Assembly (NCBI RefSeq): GCF_000711735.1
Contig: NZ_JONL01000001.1
Location: 868,001 to 932,000, forward strand
Direction of reading: 5' to 3'
From: Maridesulfovibrio frigidus DSM 17176
GTDB lineage: Bacteria > Desulfobacterota > Desulfovibrionia > Desulfovibrionales > Desulfovibrionaceae
Length of the DNA stretch: 64,000 nucleotides
Below the pieces are notes generated by a model. It did not search any database, was not told the origin of the DNA, and worked only from the letters and a program-made list of their open reading frames with translations. Shown one piece after another: positions 28,438 through 37,402 of this stretch (position 1 is its first letter; the number at the start of each line of letters is the position of its first letter). Made by a program: the position numbers and the translations under genes.

Positions 28438-30828
28438 TTAGAAGTTCTGTTCAGTACGAGCGAGAATGTCGTCCTGTAGTGATTTATCAAGCGAGGTAAA
28501 GAATGCGCTGTACCCTGCTACCCGGACAACTAGACCTTTGTGCTTTTCAGGATTGGCCTGAGCTTCCAGCAGAGTATCCCTACTTATTACGTTGTACTGC
28601 ACATGGAACCCACCATTCTGGAAATACGCTTCGGTTACTGCTTTAAGACTTTCCAATCCCTTTTCACCTTCGATGGCGGATGGGTGGAATTTCTGGTTAA
28701 GCAATGTTCCATTGGAAGCTATTTCATGATCCAGCTTTGCAACAGATAAAACTGAGGCAGTAGGACCGCAGGAATCATAACCGGAGATAGGTGATACACC
28801 ATCTGCCAGCGGCGACCATGCTTTGCGTCCGTCTGGAGTCGCCATAACGACAGAACCCAAAGGAACGTTTGCAGATGCGGGATACAGACCGGGCTGGAAT
28901 TTACCACCACGAGGGTTGCTGTATTTGTTGACTTCATTGCAATAAATGAGCGCGGCTTCCTTAGCAATTTCATCAGCGTAATCATCATCATTGCCGTATT
29001 TAGGAGCGCGGTTTACCAACATCTGGCGCAGATCTTCCTGTCCTTCAAAATCGTTAGCAAGAGCTTCCTGAAGCTGCTCAAGAGTCAGAGCCTTATCATC
29101 GAAAACGAGCTTTTTGATGGCGGTGAGAGAGTCTCCTGCGTTTGCAACGCCAACGCCCTGAGGCCCTGTGAAGTTGTAATGTGCGCCACCTTCCTGCAAA
29201 GAAAGTCCTTCGGAGATACAGTCATCTACGAGAGAGGACAGGAATGGAAGTGGACAATGTTTGCCATGGGTCATGTCGACTGCGTTGTCGGCAGCAGCCA
29301 TGAGTTTCACGAAATGGGAAGTCTGCTGGGTGTATGAATCCATAAGATCTTCAAATGATTTAAAGCTTTTCAGACCGCCCGATTTAGGGCCGAGCTGTTT
29401 GCCCGTGCGCTGATCCACACCATCGTTAAGACAAAGCTCAATAATTTTAGCCATGTTGTAGAATGCAGCGTCATGCCAGCCTTCTGTTTTTCCGCCAACC
29501 TGAGGTTCAACGCAGCCTATAATACCGTAATCACGAGCATCTTCACGCTCAAGTCCACGGGCCAATAGTGCAGGTACGATAACTCTATCATTATAGTATG
29601 CGGGGTACCCCATGCCCATGCGGCTAAGTTCAGCAGCTTTTTTGTAAAGAAGGTCAGGTGTTCCTTCATGAATACGGACAGAGAGCGAAGGAGCATAGAG
29701 CTTGGTATTCGCACTAGCCTGCAGAATTAAGTAGGACATCATGTTAGTGGCATCTGAACCATCACGTTTTTGCCCGCCAACGATCAAGTTCATGAACATT
29801 GGATATCCGGCGAAAGCCATGGTGGAGTTTTCGTCACGCACTTTGTTGAGTTCAGAGAATTTAACCCAGAGCATGTCCAGCATTTCCTGAGCCTGCTCAA
29901 CAGAAATGTTGTCTGACTGTAGGAATGGGTTCATGTATTGGTCAAAGCGCATAGGTGAGATAGAATGACCGTTTGATTCAATCTGAATTATCAGATGGAT
30001 GAACCAGAATGCCTGCATTGCTTCCTGAAATGTTTCAGCAGGCTGAGCAGGAACTTTGCGGCAGATACGCGCGATTTCATTTAGTTCGGCTTTGCGGGTG
30101 GAATCTTCACACACAGAACCCATTTTTTCAGCCAGATCAGCGAAGCGTTCAGCAAAAGCGATGACGGCTTTGTTTGCGATGACTACGGATTTAAGGAAAT
30201 GCATCTTGTTAAGCTGAGCCGCATCGGAGAAATCAATCTCGGCTAGCTTCTCTTCCGCTTGATTTATGACGGCATTAAGTCCGAGAGTAAGAGCTTTATT
30301 ATAATCTGCAGAGATATGACCTACTCCATTATAGAAGTAGTTACCGACGGTGTAGACAACTTCGTTATGAGCTTCGAGGGATTCCTCGGGCATGAGCTGG
30401 GAAGCTATTTCGTTAACGGTTTTACCGTCCCAGTAAGTGAAAGCTTTGCGTAGCTTGGTTTTTACATCTTCAGAAATGAGGAAGATATCTGCGGTTCTTT
30501 TTTCAAGACGGTCCAACTCCTCTTCAACCCACTTGCAAGAAAACTCAGGAAAGATCGGAGCAGAACGTGGCATGGAACACTGGTTACCTACGGTAATTTC
30601 ATCGTCCTGAATGAAGATGGACATACCAGCAAGGATTTTTTCCAGAGCTTTGGCGCGGCGAAGAGGCATAGGCTGGCCTTCTGTTTCCTTGTAGGATTCA
30701 GTGATTAGCACAGCACGTTCAGCACATATCGCCGGAGCAGTGTTCAAAAAACGATCTAAGGTTTTTTCAACACGATCAGAAGCACCAACAGTTTTTGGAA
30801 TTTGCACGTTAGGTTTGTTTTTAGTCAT
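28438..30828 (-). CDS. Glycyl radical enzyme, probable B12-independent glycerol/1,2-propanediol dehydratase
   Basis: 796 residues with AAGGAAGG upstream. The radical-bearing loop RVAGYSAFF (Gly772) and the catalytic Cys439-x-Glu441 (GCVEPQ) are intact. Compared from memory with Clostridium butyricum glycerol dehydratase (His164, His281, Ser282, Cys433, Glu435, Asp447), this protein has His171, His288-Ser289, Cys439, Glu441 and Asp453 at a constant offset of 6 or 7, which favours a vicinal-diol dehydratase. Sulfonate lyases (IslA, HpsG) use Arg and Gln to bind the sulfonate and are common in this family of bacteria, so they remain the main alternative. Operon partners are the activase, a GlcG/HbpS protein and a membrane protein. 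The divergent sensor kinase has a PocR domain, a family named after the propanediol regulator, which agrees. No microcompartment shell or aldehyde dehydrogenase genes are in view. Confidence 0.82.
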   Translation of the reverse strand: MTKNKPNVQIPKTVGASDRVEKTLDRFLNTAPAICAERAVLITESYKETEGQPMPLRRAKALEKILAGMSIFIQDDEITVGNQCSMPRSAPIFPEFSCKWVEEELDRLEKRTADIFLISEDVKTKLRKAFTYWDGKTVNEIASQLMPEESLEAHNEVVYTVGNYFYNGVGHISADYNKALTLGLNAVINQAEEKLAEIDFSDAAQLNKMHFLKSVVIANKAVIAFAERFADLAEKMGSVCEDSTRKAELNEIARICRKVPAQPAETFQEAMQAFWFIHLIIQIESNGHSISPMRFDQYMNPFLQSDNISVEQAQEMLDMLWVKFSELNKVRDENSTMAFAGYPMFMNLIVGGQKRDGSDATNMMSYLILQASANTKLYAPSLSVRIHEGTPDLLYKKAAELSRMGMGYPAYYNDRVIVPALLARGLEREDARDYGIIGCVEPQVGGKTEGWHDAAFYNMAKIIELCLNDGVDQRTGKQLGPKSGGLKSFKSFEDLMDSYTQQTSHFVKLMAAADNAVDMTHGKHCPLPFLSSLVDDCISEGLSLQEGGAHYNFTGPQGVGVANAGDSLTAIKKLVFDDKALTLEQLQEALANDFEGQEDLRQMLVNRAPKYGNDDDYADEIAKEAALIYCNEVNKYSNPRGGKFQPGLYPASANVPLGSVVMATPDGRKAWSPLADGVSPISGYDSCGPTASVLSVAKLDHEIASNGTLLNQKFHPSAIEGEKGLESLKAVTEAYFQNGGFHVQYNVISRDTLLEAQANPEKHKGLVVRVAGYSAFFTSLDKSLQDDILARTEQNF

Positions 30829-30866
30829 TGTTCTATTCCTTCCTTAAAAGTTTATTATTCAAAGTT

Positions 30867-31283
30867 TTATGAACAGTAGGCTGCAAGACCAGCTTCCGCA
30901 CAAGCTATGTCCTGTTCAACGCTGCCACCGCTTACGCCTATTCCGCCAATTACCTTTCCATTTTCTTCAATAGGCAAACCTCCGCCGAAGATCACAATCC
31001 GCCCATTATCAGCTGTATGAATCCCATATAGAGGACCGCCAGGCTGAGATACAGAACCCAATGTTTCGGTAGGAATCTTAACTGCTACGGCTGTGTAGGC
31101 TTTGTTCAAAGAGAGGCCTATGCTGACGATCAAGGCGTCATCCTGACGTAGTTGAGCAACAAAGTTGCCTCCCTCGTCGACCACCGCGATAACCATTGGG
31201 ACCCCTATTTCGTCCGCTTTTGCCACTGCTGCCGCAATCATTTGCTGTGCTATTATTGCTGTTACCGGCATTGTTTTATCCAT
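30867..31283 (-). CDS. GlcG/HbpS-family protein (cytoplasmic)
   Basis: 138 residues, a single GlcG/HbpS (DUF336) domain: VPMVIAVVDEGGNFVAQLR, the TLGSVSQPGGPLYGI segment, and VIGGIGVSGGSVEQD. The family includes the heme-binding HbpS and the C-terminal domain of PduO, and small members are common in diol-utilisation operons, as here between the membrane protein gene (12 bp) and the glycyl radical enzyme gene (38 bp). No signal peptide, in contrast to the paralogue at 58032. Exact role unknown. Confidence 0.88.
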   Translation of the reverse strand: MDKTMPVTAIIAQQMIAAAVAKADEIGVPMVIAVVDEGGNFVAQLRQDDALIVSIGLSLNKAYTAVAVKIPTETLGSVSQPGGPLYGIHTADNGRIVIFGGGLPIEENGKVIGGIGVSGGSVEQDIACAEAGLAAYCS

Positions 31284-31295
31284 TATTCAAAAGTG

Positions 31296-32249
31296 TTATT
31301 TTATGATGTTAAGCATCAGGGTACCCACAGCTATGGCCGCTGCCGGAGGATCAACATGGTTGCTTCCATGGTTCCAGAACATGCGGGCCATAAGTTCCTG
31401 CAAGAGAGCTGCGCAACCTCCGACCAGTCCGGCTATCATAATATTTCCAAAGTAAAGGTAAGCGAGAGCAGACAAAATAGCTTGGCAATGCCAGACTGGT
31501 ACCTGCTGAATTGCGCCTGTACCTAACTGAAGTGCAATGAGGCTAATGGCTGCTGCTGCCCAGCCCATTATGAGTGGAACAACAAAAGCTCCTGCTGCCG
31601 AGATAACACCTGCTGCCGCCATTGGGTCCATCACTGCTTTGGCCTGAGCTGCCATTGCAGCGGAAAGAACTCCCGCAGCACAGCCGTAAAGGACCATTTT
31701 AGGGAGAGGGAGCATCCAAGGCACCCATGAAATTTTATGATCATCCGTCTTGAGGTAGCCGAGATCTTTGATAGATTTAGAATTTCCCCAAGGCATTTCT
31801 TTCTGAAAGAGAAAGCGAGCCAGAAATGCTGTTGCAACAACGCTAAGAGCGATCATATCCGTCATGTTAACAACGGGTATCAGGGCAAAAAGCTGTAGCA
31901 GGAAATGTCCGGCTAATGCTGTAAGCCCCCCTACCAAAAGAACGTCCCATGATGTCCCCATAAGTGAAGACAGGATGTCTTTTGCTGCTCCGCCAGGATG
32001 ATTTTTACTAACCGCAGCGGCGTAAGTTGATGCGGCAACTCCAGAAGCAAATCCACCTACGTGAGGCCCGAAGATTGGCCCTAGCCCTACTTGGAGCAAT
32101 ACAAAATCAGATCCGCTAGCCATTATTACTAGACATCCGGCCATGACCATGAGGCCACAGATTATGAATGAAAAAAGTCCGCCGATAGCACCGCCGACAA
32201 TCCCGCCGGCAAAGCACATAACAAGGGTATTCATGCTGAAAGGTTCCAT
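31296..32249 (-). CDS. Polytopic membrane protein of the glycyl radical enzyme operon, possible substrate carrier
   Basis: 317 residues from the ATG at 32249, chosen because AAGGAG lies at good distance; the open frame extends upstream without a start site. About eight to nine membrane segments, rich in Gly and Ala (FAGGIVGGAIGGLFSFIICG, GAAAGV-like stretches). A soluble loop near 165-190 (KEMPWGNSKSIKDLGYLKTD) splits it into two halves. First gene of a four-gene operon, so uptake of the diol or export of the product is a reasonable guess. I do not recognise the family; it is not a MIP-type glycerol facilitator (no NPA motifs). Confidence 0.7.
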   Translation of the reverse strand: MEPFSMNTLVMCFAGGIVGGAIGGLFSFIICGLMVMAGCLVIMASGSDFVLLQVGLGPIFGPHVGGFASGVAASTYAAAVSKNHPGGAAKDILSSLMGTSWDVLLVGGLTALAGHFLLQLFALIPVVNMTDMIALSVVATAFLARFLFQKEMPWGNSKSIKDLGYLKTDDHKISWVPWMLPLPKMVLYGCAAGVLSAAMAAQAKAVMDPMAAAGVISAAGAFVVPLIMGWAAAAISLIALQLGTGAIQQVPVWHCQAILSALAYLYFGNIMIAGLVGGCAALLQELMARMFWNHGSNHVDPPAAAIAVGTLMLNIIK

Positions 32250-32841
32250 AGTAACCACACTCCTTAAAGTTATTCCCCAATTTCTCACATTTCTATTCGC
32301 AGCAGGAGCAGTAGCGCGCATACGGCTGTTGCTGCGTCTAAACCCCCTAAAGAGAAAAACGTGCCATGAATTAATATGCTTGCTATTGCGGGAGCTTAAC
32401 TGAGTTTGATTACTTTTAAGACATAATGAAGGTAAAATGAACGTGTCAGCCCCGGTTGACATTGCGGATAAGTAAGGATGGCTTTCGCGGATAAAAACCA
32501 CTTAATATCAACACTTTATGAGGTAATGTTAATCTGGTTGACGCAAGGTTTACACAGGTTGTCATGGGCTGATGAGTTATGAAAGAGCAAGGTTCTAAGC
32601 TAGGGGTAATGTTTAGGAGACTATTAAATTTTAAGTAGATATACACTTGTAATATCAGTACATTACTCAGGTTTGGTTATAACCGTTGCAGACCTGCTAT
32701 TGATGAGGTTAAACTATTTAAGTTGTTATTTAAGGAACAGAAAGTGGCATTGATTATGCTTTAAAGATGATAATTAAACATGCAGTCAACTTGTAGCTCA
32801 CAATAATCAAACAATGATAATGTCGGATGTAAAAAAGTAAT
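32250..32841. other. Divergent regulatory region, 592 bp
   Basis: Lies between the glycyl radical enzyme operon (-) and its presumed two-component system (+). It contains the candidate sigma-54 element at 32351-32366. The motif GGTTGAC occurs at about 32453 and 32533 and might be part of activator sites, but no clear inverted repeat was found. No credible ORF. Confidence 0.5.
32351..32366 (-). promoter_or_regulatory. Candidate sigma-54 promoter of the glycyl radical enzyme operon
   Basis: On the minus strand TGGCACG is a perfect -24 element, about 110 bp before the first gene. At the -12 position the sequence is TTCTC... with TC in place of the usual GC, so the match is incomplete. The neighbouring regulator is a sigma-54 activator, which supports it. 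Confidence 0.45.
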
Positions 32842-34743
32842 ATGGATTCAAAAAAAGAAAATTTCAAAAAACCAGTTTCCTGCTCTGACGAAGTTATTGA
32901 AGAACTCAATACTTTGCGGACGAGAGTCGCGGAACTGGAAGCCACTCAGACTTTATGCGGCAGTTTTGATAGGGGCTGCAATCTTAATAAGTCTGTCCAA
33001 GCACCTCAGAATGATGACAAAGATTATCGATTTGAGGATTATTTTGATGTGGAAGCCATCCAGCAGATTCAGGATTCTTTTTCCGAAGCGACCAATGTTG
33101 CCTCAATCATTACCGACCTAGATGGCAGGCCTATAACCAAACCCAGTCGCTTTTGCAGACTCTGTAACAACGTCATTAGAAAAACACCTAAAGGCCTTAA
33201 GAACTGCATGCGCTCTGATGCTTCTTTCGGCACTAAAAGCCCACTGGAACCTATCATGCGTCCATGTTTAAGCGGCGGGCTATGGGACGGCGGGACTAGT
33301 TTTTATGTTGGGGATCGCCATATTGCGAACTGGATTATCGGCCAAGTGCGTTGTCCACCCATCAATGATGAGCGGATAAAAAGATATGCAAATGAAATAG
33401 GAGCTGACGAAGATGAATTCATGGAAGCTCTTAGTGAAGTACCGGTTATGTCTCATGACCAGTTCTTGCGAGTCTGCAACGTTCTTTGCCTCATTGCCAA
33501 CCAGATTTCAATTTTGGCCCGCAAAAACTTTCTGCAAGCTCAGGCCATTGATCGTCGAAAATTAGCAGAAGCCGCACTGCGTGAAAGCGAGGATCGTTTT
33601 CGCCAGCTTTCTCAATCTACTTTTGAGGCAATTTTCATCCATCATGAAGGTGAAATACTGCTTACCAATAAAGCCGGACACCGCATGTTCGGATATTCTC
33701 AGGAAGAGTTCGCCGGACTGAATATTGATGATCTGGCAGATCCTGAGTGCCGCGAGGAGGTTCGAGAACATACTTCAAAGAACAGGAAATCCCGCTTTGA
33801 TGCTAACTTCCGTTGTCGGCACGGAAAAATGCTTATTTGCGAAATTCAGCAGCGCGACATTATTTTTCAGGGTGAGAAAGTTGGAGTTTGTGCCATACGC
33901 GATATATCTGAACGAGTTGAATCAGAACGGCAAACGAAGGAAAAAGAGCAACAGCTTATTCAAGCTGACAAAATGGTCTCACTAGGTGTTCTGGTTTCAG
34001 GGATGGCTCATGAGATCAACAATCCCAATAGTTTCATTACCTTGAACCTTCCTCTTATGGAGGACATTTGGAGAGACGTCACTCCTGTCCTTGAGGAATA
34101 TTACCATGAGAATGGTGAATTTTTAGCTGGCGGGCTTGAATATTCAGAGCTTCGAAGTTTTATGCCGGACCTTCTTTCCAGAATGCACGAAGGGGCCACA
34201 CGTATCAGCGGAATAGTGAATAGCCTTAAAGATTACTCTCGTTTGCAGCCCGGGGAATTGATGTGGGAAGTGGATATTACTGATGTCATCAATAACTCAT
34301 TGCGGTTGCTGGAAAATATGATCAGCCAAAAAACAGTAAAATTTGAAGTCAATCTTACCGATTCACTACCTTCCGTGCGTGGTAATTCACAACGGCTATC
34401 ACAAGTTCTTATTAATCTGCTTGTCAATTCCTGCGAAGCTCTGACTGATCGCCAACAAGGAATTTGTCTTTCATCTGAGCATATCAAAGCTAAAAATATG
34501 GTTGAGATAGTTGTCAGCGATGAAGGTGTGGGAATTGCCGAAGAACACCTTGAAAAAATTATGGATCCATTTTTTACGACCAAACGCAAAGATGGAGGGA
34601 CCGGACTTGGGCTATCCGTCTCCTCCTCAATAGTTCAAGAACATGGTGGAGAGCTTGCTTTTACAGCAAATCCCGGCGGGGGAACTATCGCCAGACTTTC
34701 AATTCCGGTAATCGTAAGTGGGGATGAAAATGAACATATCTAA
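32842..34743 (+). CDS. PocR-domain sensor histidine kinase
   Basis: 633 residues, no signal peptide or membrane segment. An N-terminal coiled coil precedes a PocR sensory domain (about 60-225) with its conserved cysteines (SRFCRLCNNVIRKTPKGLKNC, PCLSGGLWDGG). A PAS domain (about 245-365) and a kinase core follow: phospho-acceptor His in GMAHEINNPNSF, N-box NLLVNSCEAL, DEGVGIAEEH, GGTGLGL. PocR domains bind small ligands; the namesake regulates propanediol utilisation in Salmonella. The gene overlaps the following response regulator by 14 bp. With the diol dehydratase operon divergent, the natural reading is a cytoplasmic diol sensor that controls that operon. Confidence 0.9.
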   Translation: MDSKKENFKKPVSCSDEVIEELNTLRTRVAELEATQTLCGSFDRGCNLNKSVQAPQNDDKDYRFEDYFDVEAIQQIQDSFSEATNVASIITDLDGRPITKPSRFCRLCNNVIRKTPKGLKNCMRSDASFGTKSPLEPIMRPCLSGGLWDGGTSFYVGDRHIANWIIGQVRCPPINDERIKRYANEIGADEDEFMEALSEVPVMSHDQFLRVCNVLCLIANQISILARKNFLQAQAIDRRKLAEAALRESEDRFRQLSQSTFEAIFIHHEGEILLTNKAGHRMFGYSQEEFAGLNIDDLADPECREEVREHTSKNRKSRFDANFRCRHGKMLICEIQQRDIIFQGEKVGVCAIRDISERVESERQTKEKEQQLIQADKMVSLGVLVSGMAHEINNPNSFITLNLPLMEDIWRDVTPVLEEYYHENGEFLAGGLEYSELRSFMPDLLSRMHEGATRISGIVNSLKDYSRLQPGELMWEVDITDVINNSLRLLENMISQKTVKFEVNLTDSLPSVRGNSQRLSQVLINLLVNSCEALTDRQQGICLSSEHIKAKNMVEIVVSDEGVGIAEEHLEKIMDPFFTTKRKDGGTGLGLSVSSSIVQEHGGELAFTANPGGGTIARLSIPVIVSGDENEHI

Positions 34744-36142
34744 AGGACTTAATCCAAGGTTTCCTCTTTTATTAGTGGATGATGAGGATTCATGGCTGCA
34801 AAGCTTCAAGGCCACTTTACGCTCGCAGGGCATAGATAATGTTGTACTTCTAAATGACGGAACCAAGGTTATGGAGACCTTAGCTAGTCAGATGTTTTGC
34901 GCTGTTGCGGTTGACCTGATGATGCCGGGAATTTCTGGCGAAGAACTTATACCGCAGATAGTAGAAGAGTACCCAGAAGTTCCAGTGCTAGTCATTTCGG
35001 GAATCAATGAAATAAAGTCCGTGGTCAACTGCATCCGCAAAGGAGCATTTGATTTCATTGTTAAAACAGAGGACCGCAATACTTTGATTGCCGGAGTGCG
35101 TCATGCGATTGAAATATTCGAATTGCGGCAGGAAAACTCTTCTCTGAAACAAAGATTTTTCAAATCCGGACCGGATAAGCCAGAGCTGTTTTCAGAAATC
35201 ATTACGGCTCACAAGGATATGATTTCCATCTTTAAATATATCGAGGCCATAGCAGAAACAGCAAGACCTGTGCTCATCACCGGAGAGTCCGGTGTGGGTA
35301 AGGAACTGGTGGCTCGGGCAGTGCACGATGCCAGCGGCCGCAAAGGTAACTTTGTTGCTGTAAATGTTGCGGGACTGGACGATAATATTTTTTCCGACAC
35401 TTTATTCGGACACAAAAAAGGAGCCTTTACCGGAGCGGCCGAATCCCGCCTCGGTTTGATTGAGAAAGCCAAAAACGGCACCTTATTCCTTGATGAGATA
35501 GGCGACCTCGCCCCAACATCCCAGACCAAACTTTTACGCCTGCTTCAGGAACATGAGTTTATGCCTCTCGGATCTGATATGGCTAAACGTTCCAGTGCAC
35601 GAGTCATTACAGCCACCCACCAGTCCATCACCAAAATGCAGGATCAGGGCAAGTTCCGCAAAGATCTCTTTTTTAGGCTCAGGGGCCATATGCTGCAAAT
35701 TCCTCCGCTACGGGAGCGCATAGAGGATTTGCCTCTTTTAATTTCTCACTTTGTGAATGAGGTACAAACTGATACTGGAATGGATGTAAATGTAGATGTT
35801 CATGACATTGCCGCTTTTCTGAATAACTATTCATTTCCGGGAAACGTCAGAGAATTGCAGCATTTAATTCATGATGCGTCCAGCATATGCGGTCAAAGTG
35901 AATTGAAACAAAAACATTTTAGGAAGCTGATGGAAATTCCCGGAGACTCATTTTCAGGAGAATCTCTGCATGATTCGGGAGAGAGTGTATCGTTTGGCGC
36001 TAGACTGCCGACTCTGAATGAAATGCGCACCAAACTTATAGATGAAGCCTTGCGACGCACCAATGGCAATCAATCTTCAGCCGCGCAATTGATCGGAGTG
36101 ACAAGGCAGGCTGTTAGCAAATATTTAAAAAAGAATGGGTAG
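34730..36142 (+). CDS. NtrC-type response regulator, sigma-54 activator
   Basis: About 470 residues; ATG at 34730 has GGGG six bases upstream (ATG 34724 and GTG 34718 also possible). Receiver domain with DDEDSW and phospho-acceptor Asp in AVDLMMPG, AAA+ domain with GESGVGKELVARAVH (Walker A), the sigma-54 contact loop GAFTGA and GTLFLDEIGDL, then a Fis-type helix-turn-helix (SSAAQLIGVTRQAVSKYLKK). Overlaps the PocR kinase gene, so the two are a cognate pair. It should activate a sigma-54 promoter, most likely that of the divergent glycyl radical enzyme operon. Confidence 0.93.
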   Translation: MNISKGLNPRFPLLLVDDEDSWLQSFKATLRSQGIDNVVLLNDGTKVMETLASQMFCAVAVDLMMPGISGEELIPQIVEEYPEVPVLVISGINEIKSVVNCIRKGAFDFIVKTEDRNTLIAGVRHAIEIFELRQENSSLKQRFFKSGPDKPELFSEIITAHKDMISIFKYIEAIAETARPVLITGESGVGKELVARAVHDASGRKGNFVAVNVAGLDDNIFSDTLFGHKKGAFTGAAESRLGLIEKAKNGTLFLDEIGDLAPTSQTKLLRLLQEHEFMPLGSDMAKRSSARVITATHQSITKMQDQGKFRKDLFFRLRGHMLQIPPLRERIEDLPLLISHFVNEVQTDTGMDVNVDVHDIAAFLNNYSFPGNVRELQHLIHDASSICGQSELKQKHFRKLMEIPGDSFSGESLHDSGESVSFGARLPTLNEMRTKLIDEALRRTNGNQSSAAQLIGVTRQAVSKYLKKNG

Positions 36143-36607
36143 CTATAAGTTTTTTTTAAATAAACTCAGCTATACTCATGTATAACAATCCTGATTTATT
36201 TAGGGCTGGATTGTGCGCAACTGCCGGATCTAATCAATTAATTTGTTTTTTACTCATCAAATCAGCACCTTGCTTGACATCACAATTAGTATCCTCTACT
36301 TATCAATACAGATTATCCTATTAATAACATATGACATACTTAGATTAAACATTCCAAGATAAGTATCAAAACAAAATTAACATTGCCTTATCTATTCTTT
36401 TTTTGATAATAGTTAGAAAAATTTTTTGGCTTTAATTCTGAATTACTACTTTAAATAAAAACTCTTACAGGCCAATAATTCCCATGAGATCATTCAATGG
36501 TAACCTGTTAGACTTAGGGATTTAGGAGCTCTTTTTCTACAGCGAATCAGCCAGTCTCCGCTAAAATGCATGATTCTAAAAAAATCATGGAGGAATAAGT
36601 ATTTTTT
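36143..36607. other. Intergenic region, 465 bp
   Basis: Very AT-rich. CATGATT...AATCATG forms a small hairpin at 36569-36589 directly before the GGAGGAA of the next gene, where it could affect ribosome access. No ORF or RNA gene recognised. Confidence 0.45.
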
Positions 36608-37375
36608 ATGAAACGGACAGTATCCATCATCTTTATACTCGCTCTATCTTTTCTTATGTCAACCATAGCTCAAGCACAAAATGATGTATTGCGCGTTGGC
36701 TTCAGCGAACATCCTCCGTGGAAAATACTCGAAGAAGATGGAATACCAAAAGGCATAGATACGACTCTGCTTCGCCTTCTCGCCGATCGCATGAACCTAC
36801 GACTTGAGTTTATCGTTTATCCCTATACACGTAGCCTCAAGCTGATGGAATCAGGTAAATTAGATATAATGACTGGCGTGTTAAAACGACCTGATCGAGA
36901 AAAGTATCTCTATTTCATCTCCCCTCCGTATAAGAACCACTCCAACAAGACATTTTTTGTACTTAAGGGCCAAGAAAGCAGTATCAAAAGCTATGAAGAC
37001 CTCTACCAAATGAGAATCGGAACCGGGCATGGGTCCAAGTACTTCCCACAATTTGATAATGACAAGAGAATTACAAAGGATGTGGTGCATGACGCTGAGT
37101 TAAGTATCAAGATGCTCATTGCCCACAGAATAAACGCCTTTATTATGACTGAATCCTCCGGTGACTATCGCATCGAGAAGCTTGGACTATCAGACAAAAT
37201 AGGCAAAGCAGAATACGGCTACAAAGAAAAGCAAAATGTTTACATGGTGTTGTCCAAAAGATCCAAACATACTGGACGTCTGGAGGAATTCAATCACCAT
37301 ATGTCCGAATTAATTGAGAACGGCACTTACGATAAGATCAAGCTACAATTCTTTGAACAGATGAAAGCTGAATAA
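36608..37375 (+). CDS. Periplasmic family-3 solute-binding protein
   Basis: 255 residues with a signal peptide (cleavage after AQA, about residue 23). One SBP_bac_3 domain: VLRVGFSEHPPWKILEEDGIP, GIDTTLLRLLADRMNLRLEF, and MTGVLKRPDREKYLYFI. No ABC permease or ATPase gene adjoins, so it may be an orphan binder or a partner of a membrane sensor such as the convergent kinase at 37403. Ligand unknown; this sequence class often binds amino acids. GGAGGAATAAG upstream is rather far (about 12 bases) from the ATG. Confidence 0.85.
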   Translation: MKRTVSIIFILALSFLMSTIAQAQNDVLRVGFSEHPPWKILEEDGIPKGIDTTLLRLLADRMNLRLEFIVYPYTRSLKLMESGKLDIMTGVLKRPDREKYLYFISPPYKNHSNKTFFVLKGQESSIKSYEDLYQMRIGTGHGSKYFPQFDNDKRITKDVVHDAELSIKMLIAHRINAFIMTESSGDYRIEKLGLSDKIGKAEYGYKEKQNVYMVLSKRSKHTGRLEEFNHHMSELIENGTYDKIKLQFFEQMKAE

Positions 37376-37402
37376 CTACAAATGAAATCAATGAGGTCAA
37401 GC

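Noticed and set aside
28438-30828. Choline trimethylamine-lyase or pyruvate formate-lyase
   Set aside because: The single GCVEP cysteine excludes the two-Cys active site of pyruvate formate-lyase, and the His/Ser/Asp set and PocR context fit diol dehydratase better than CutC.
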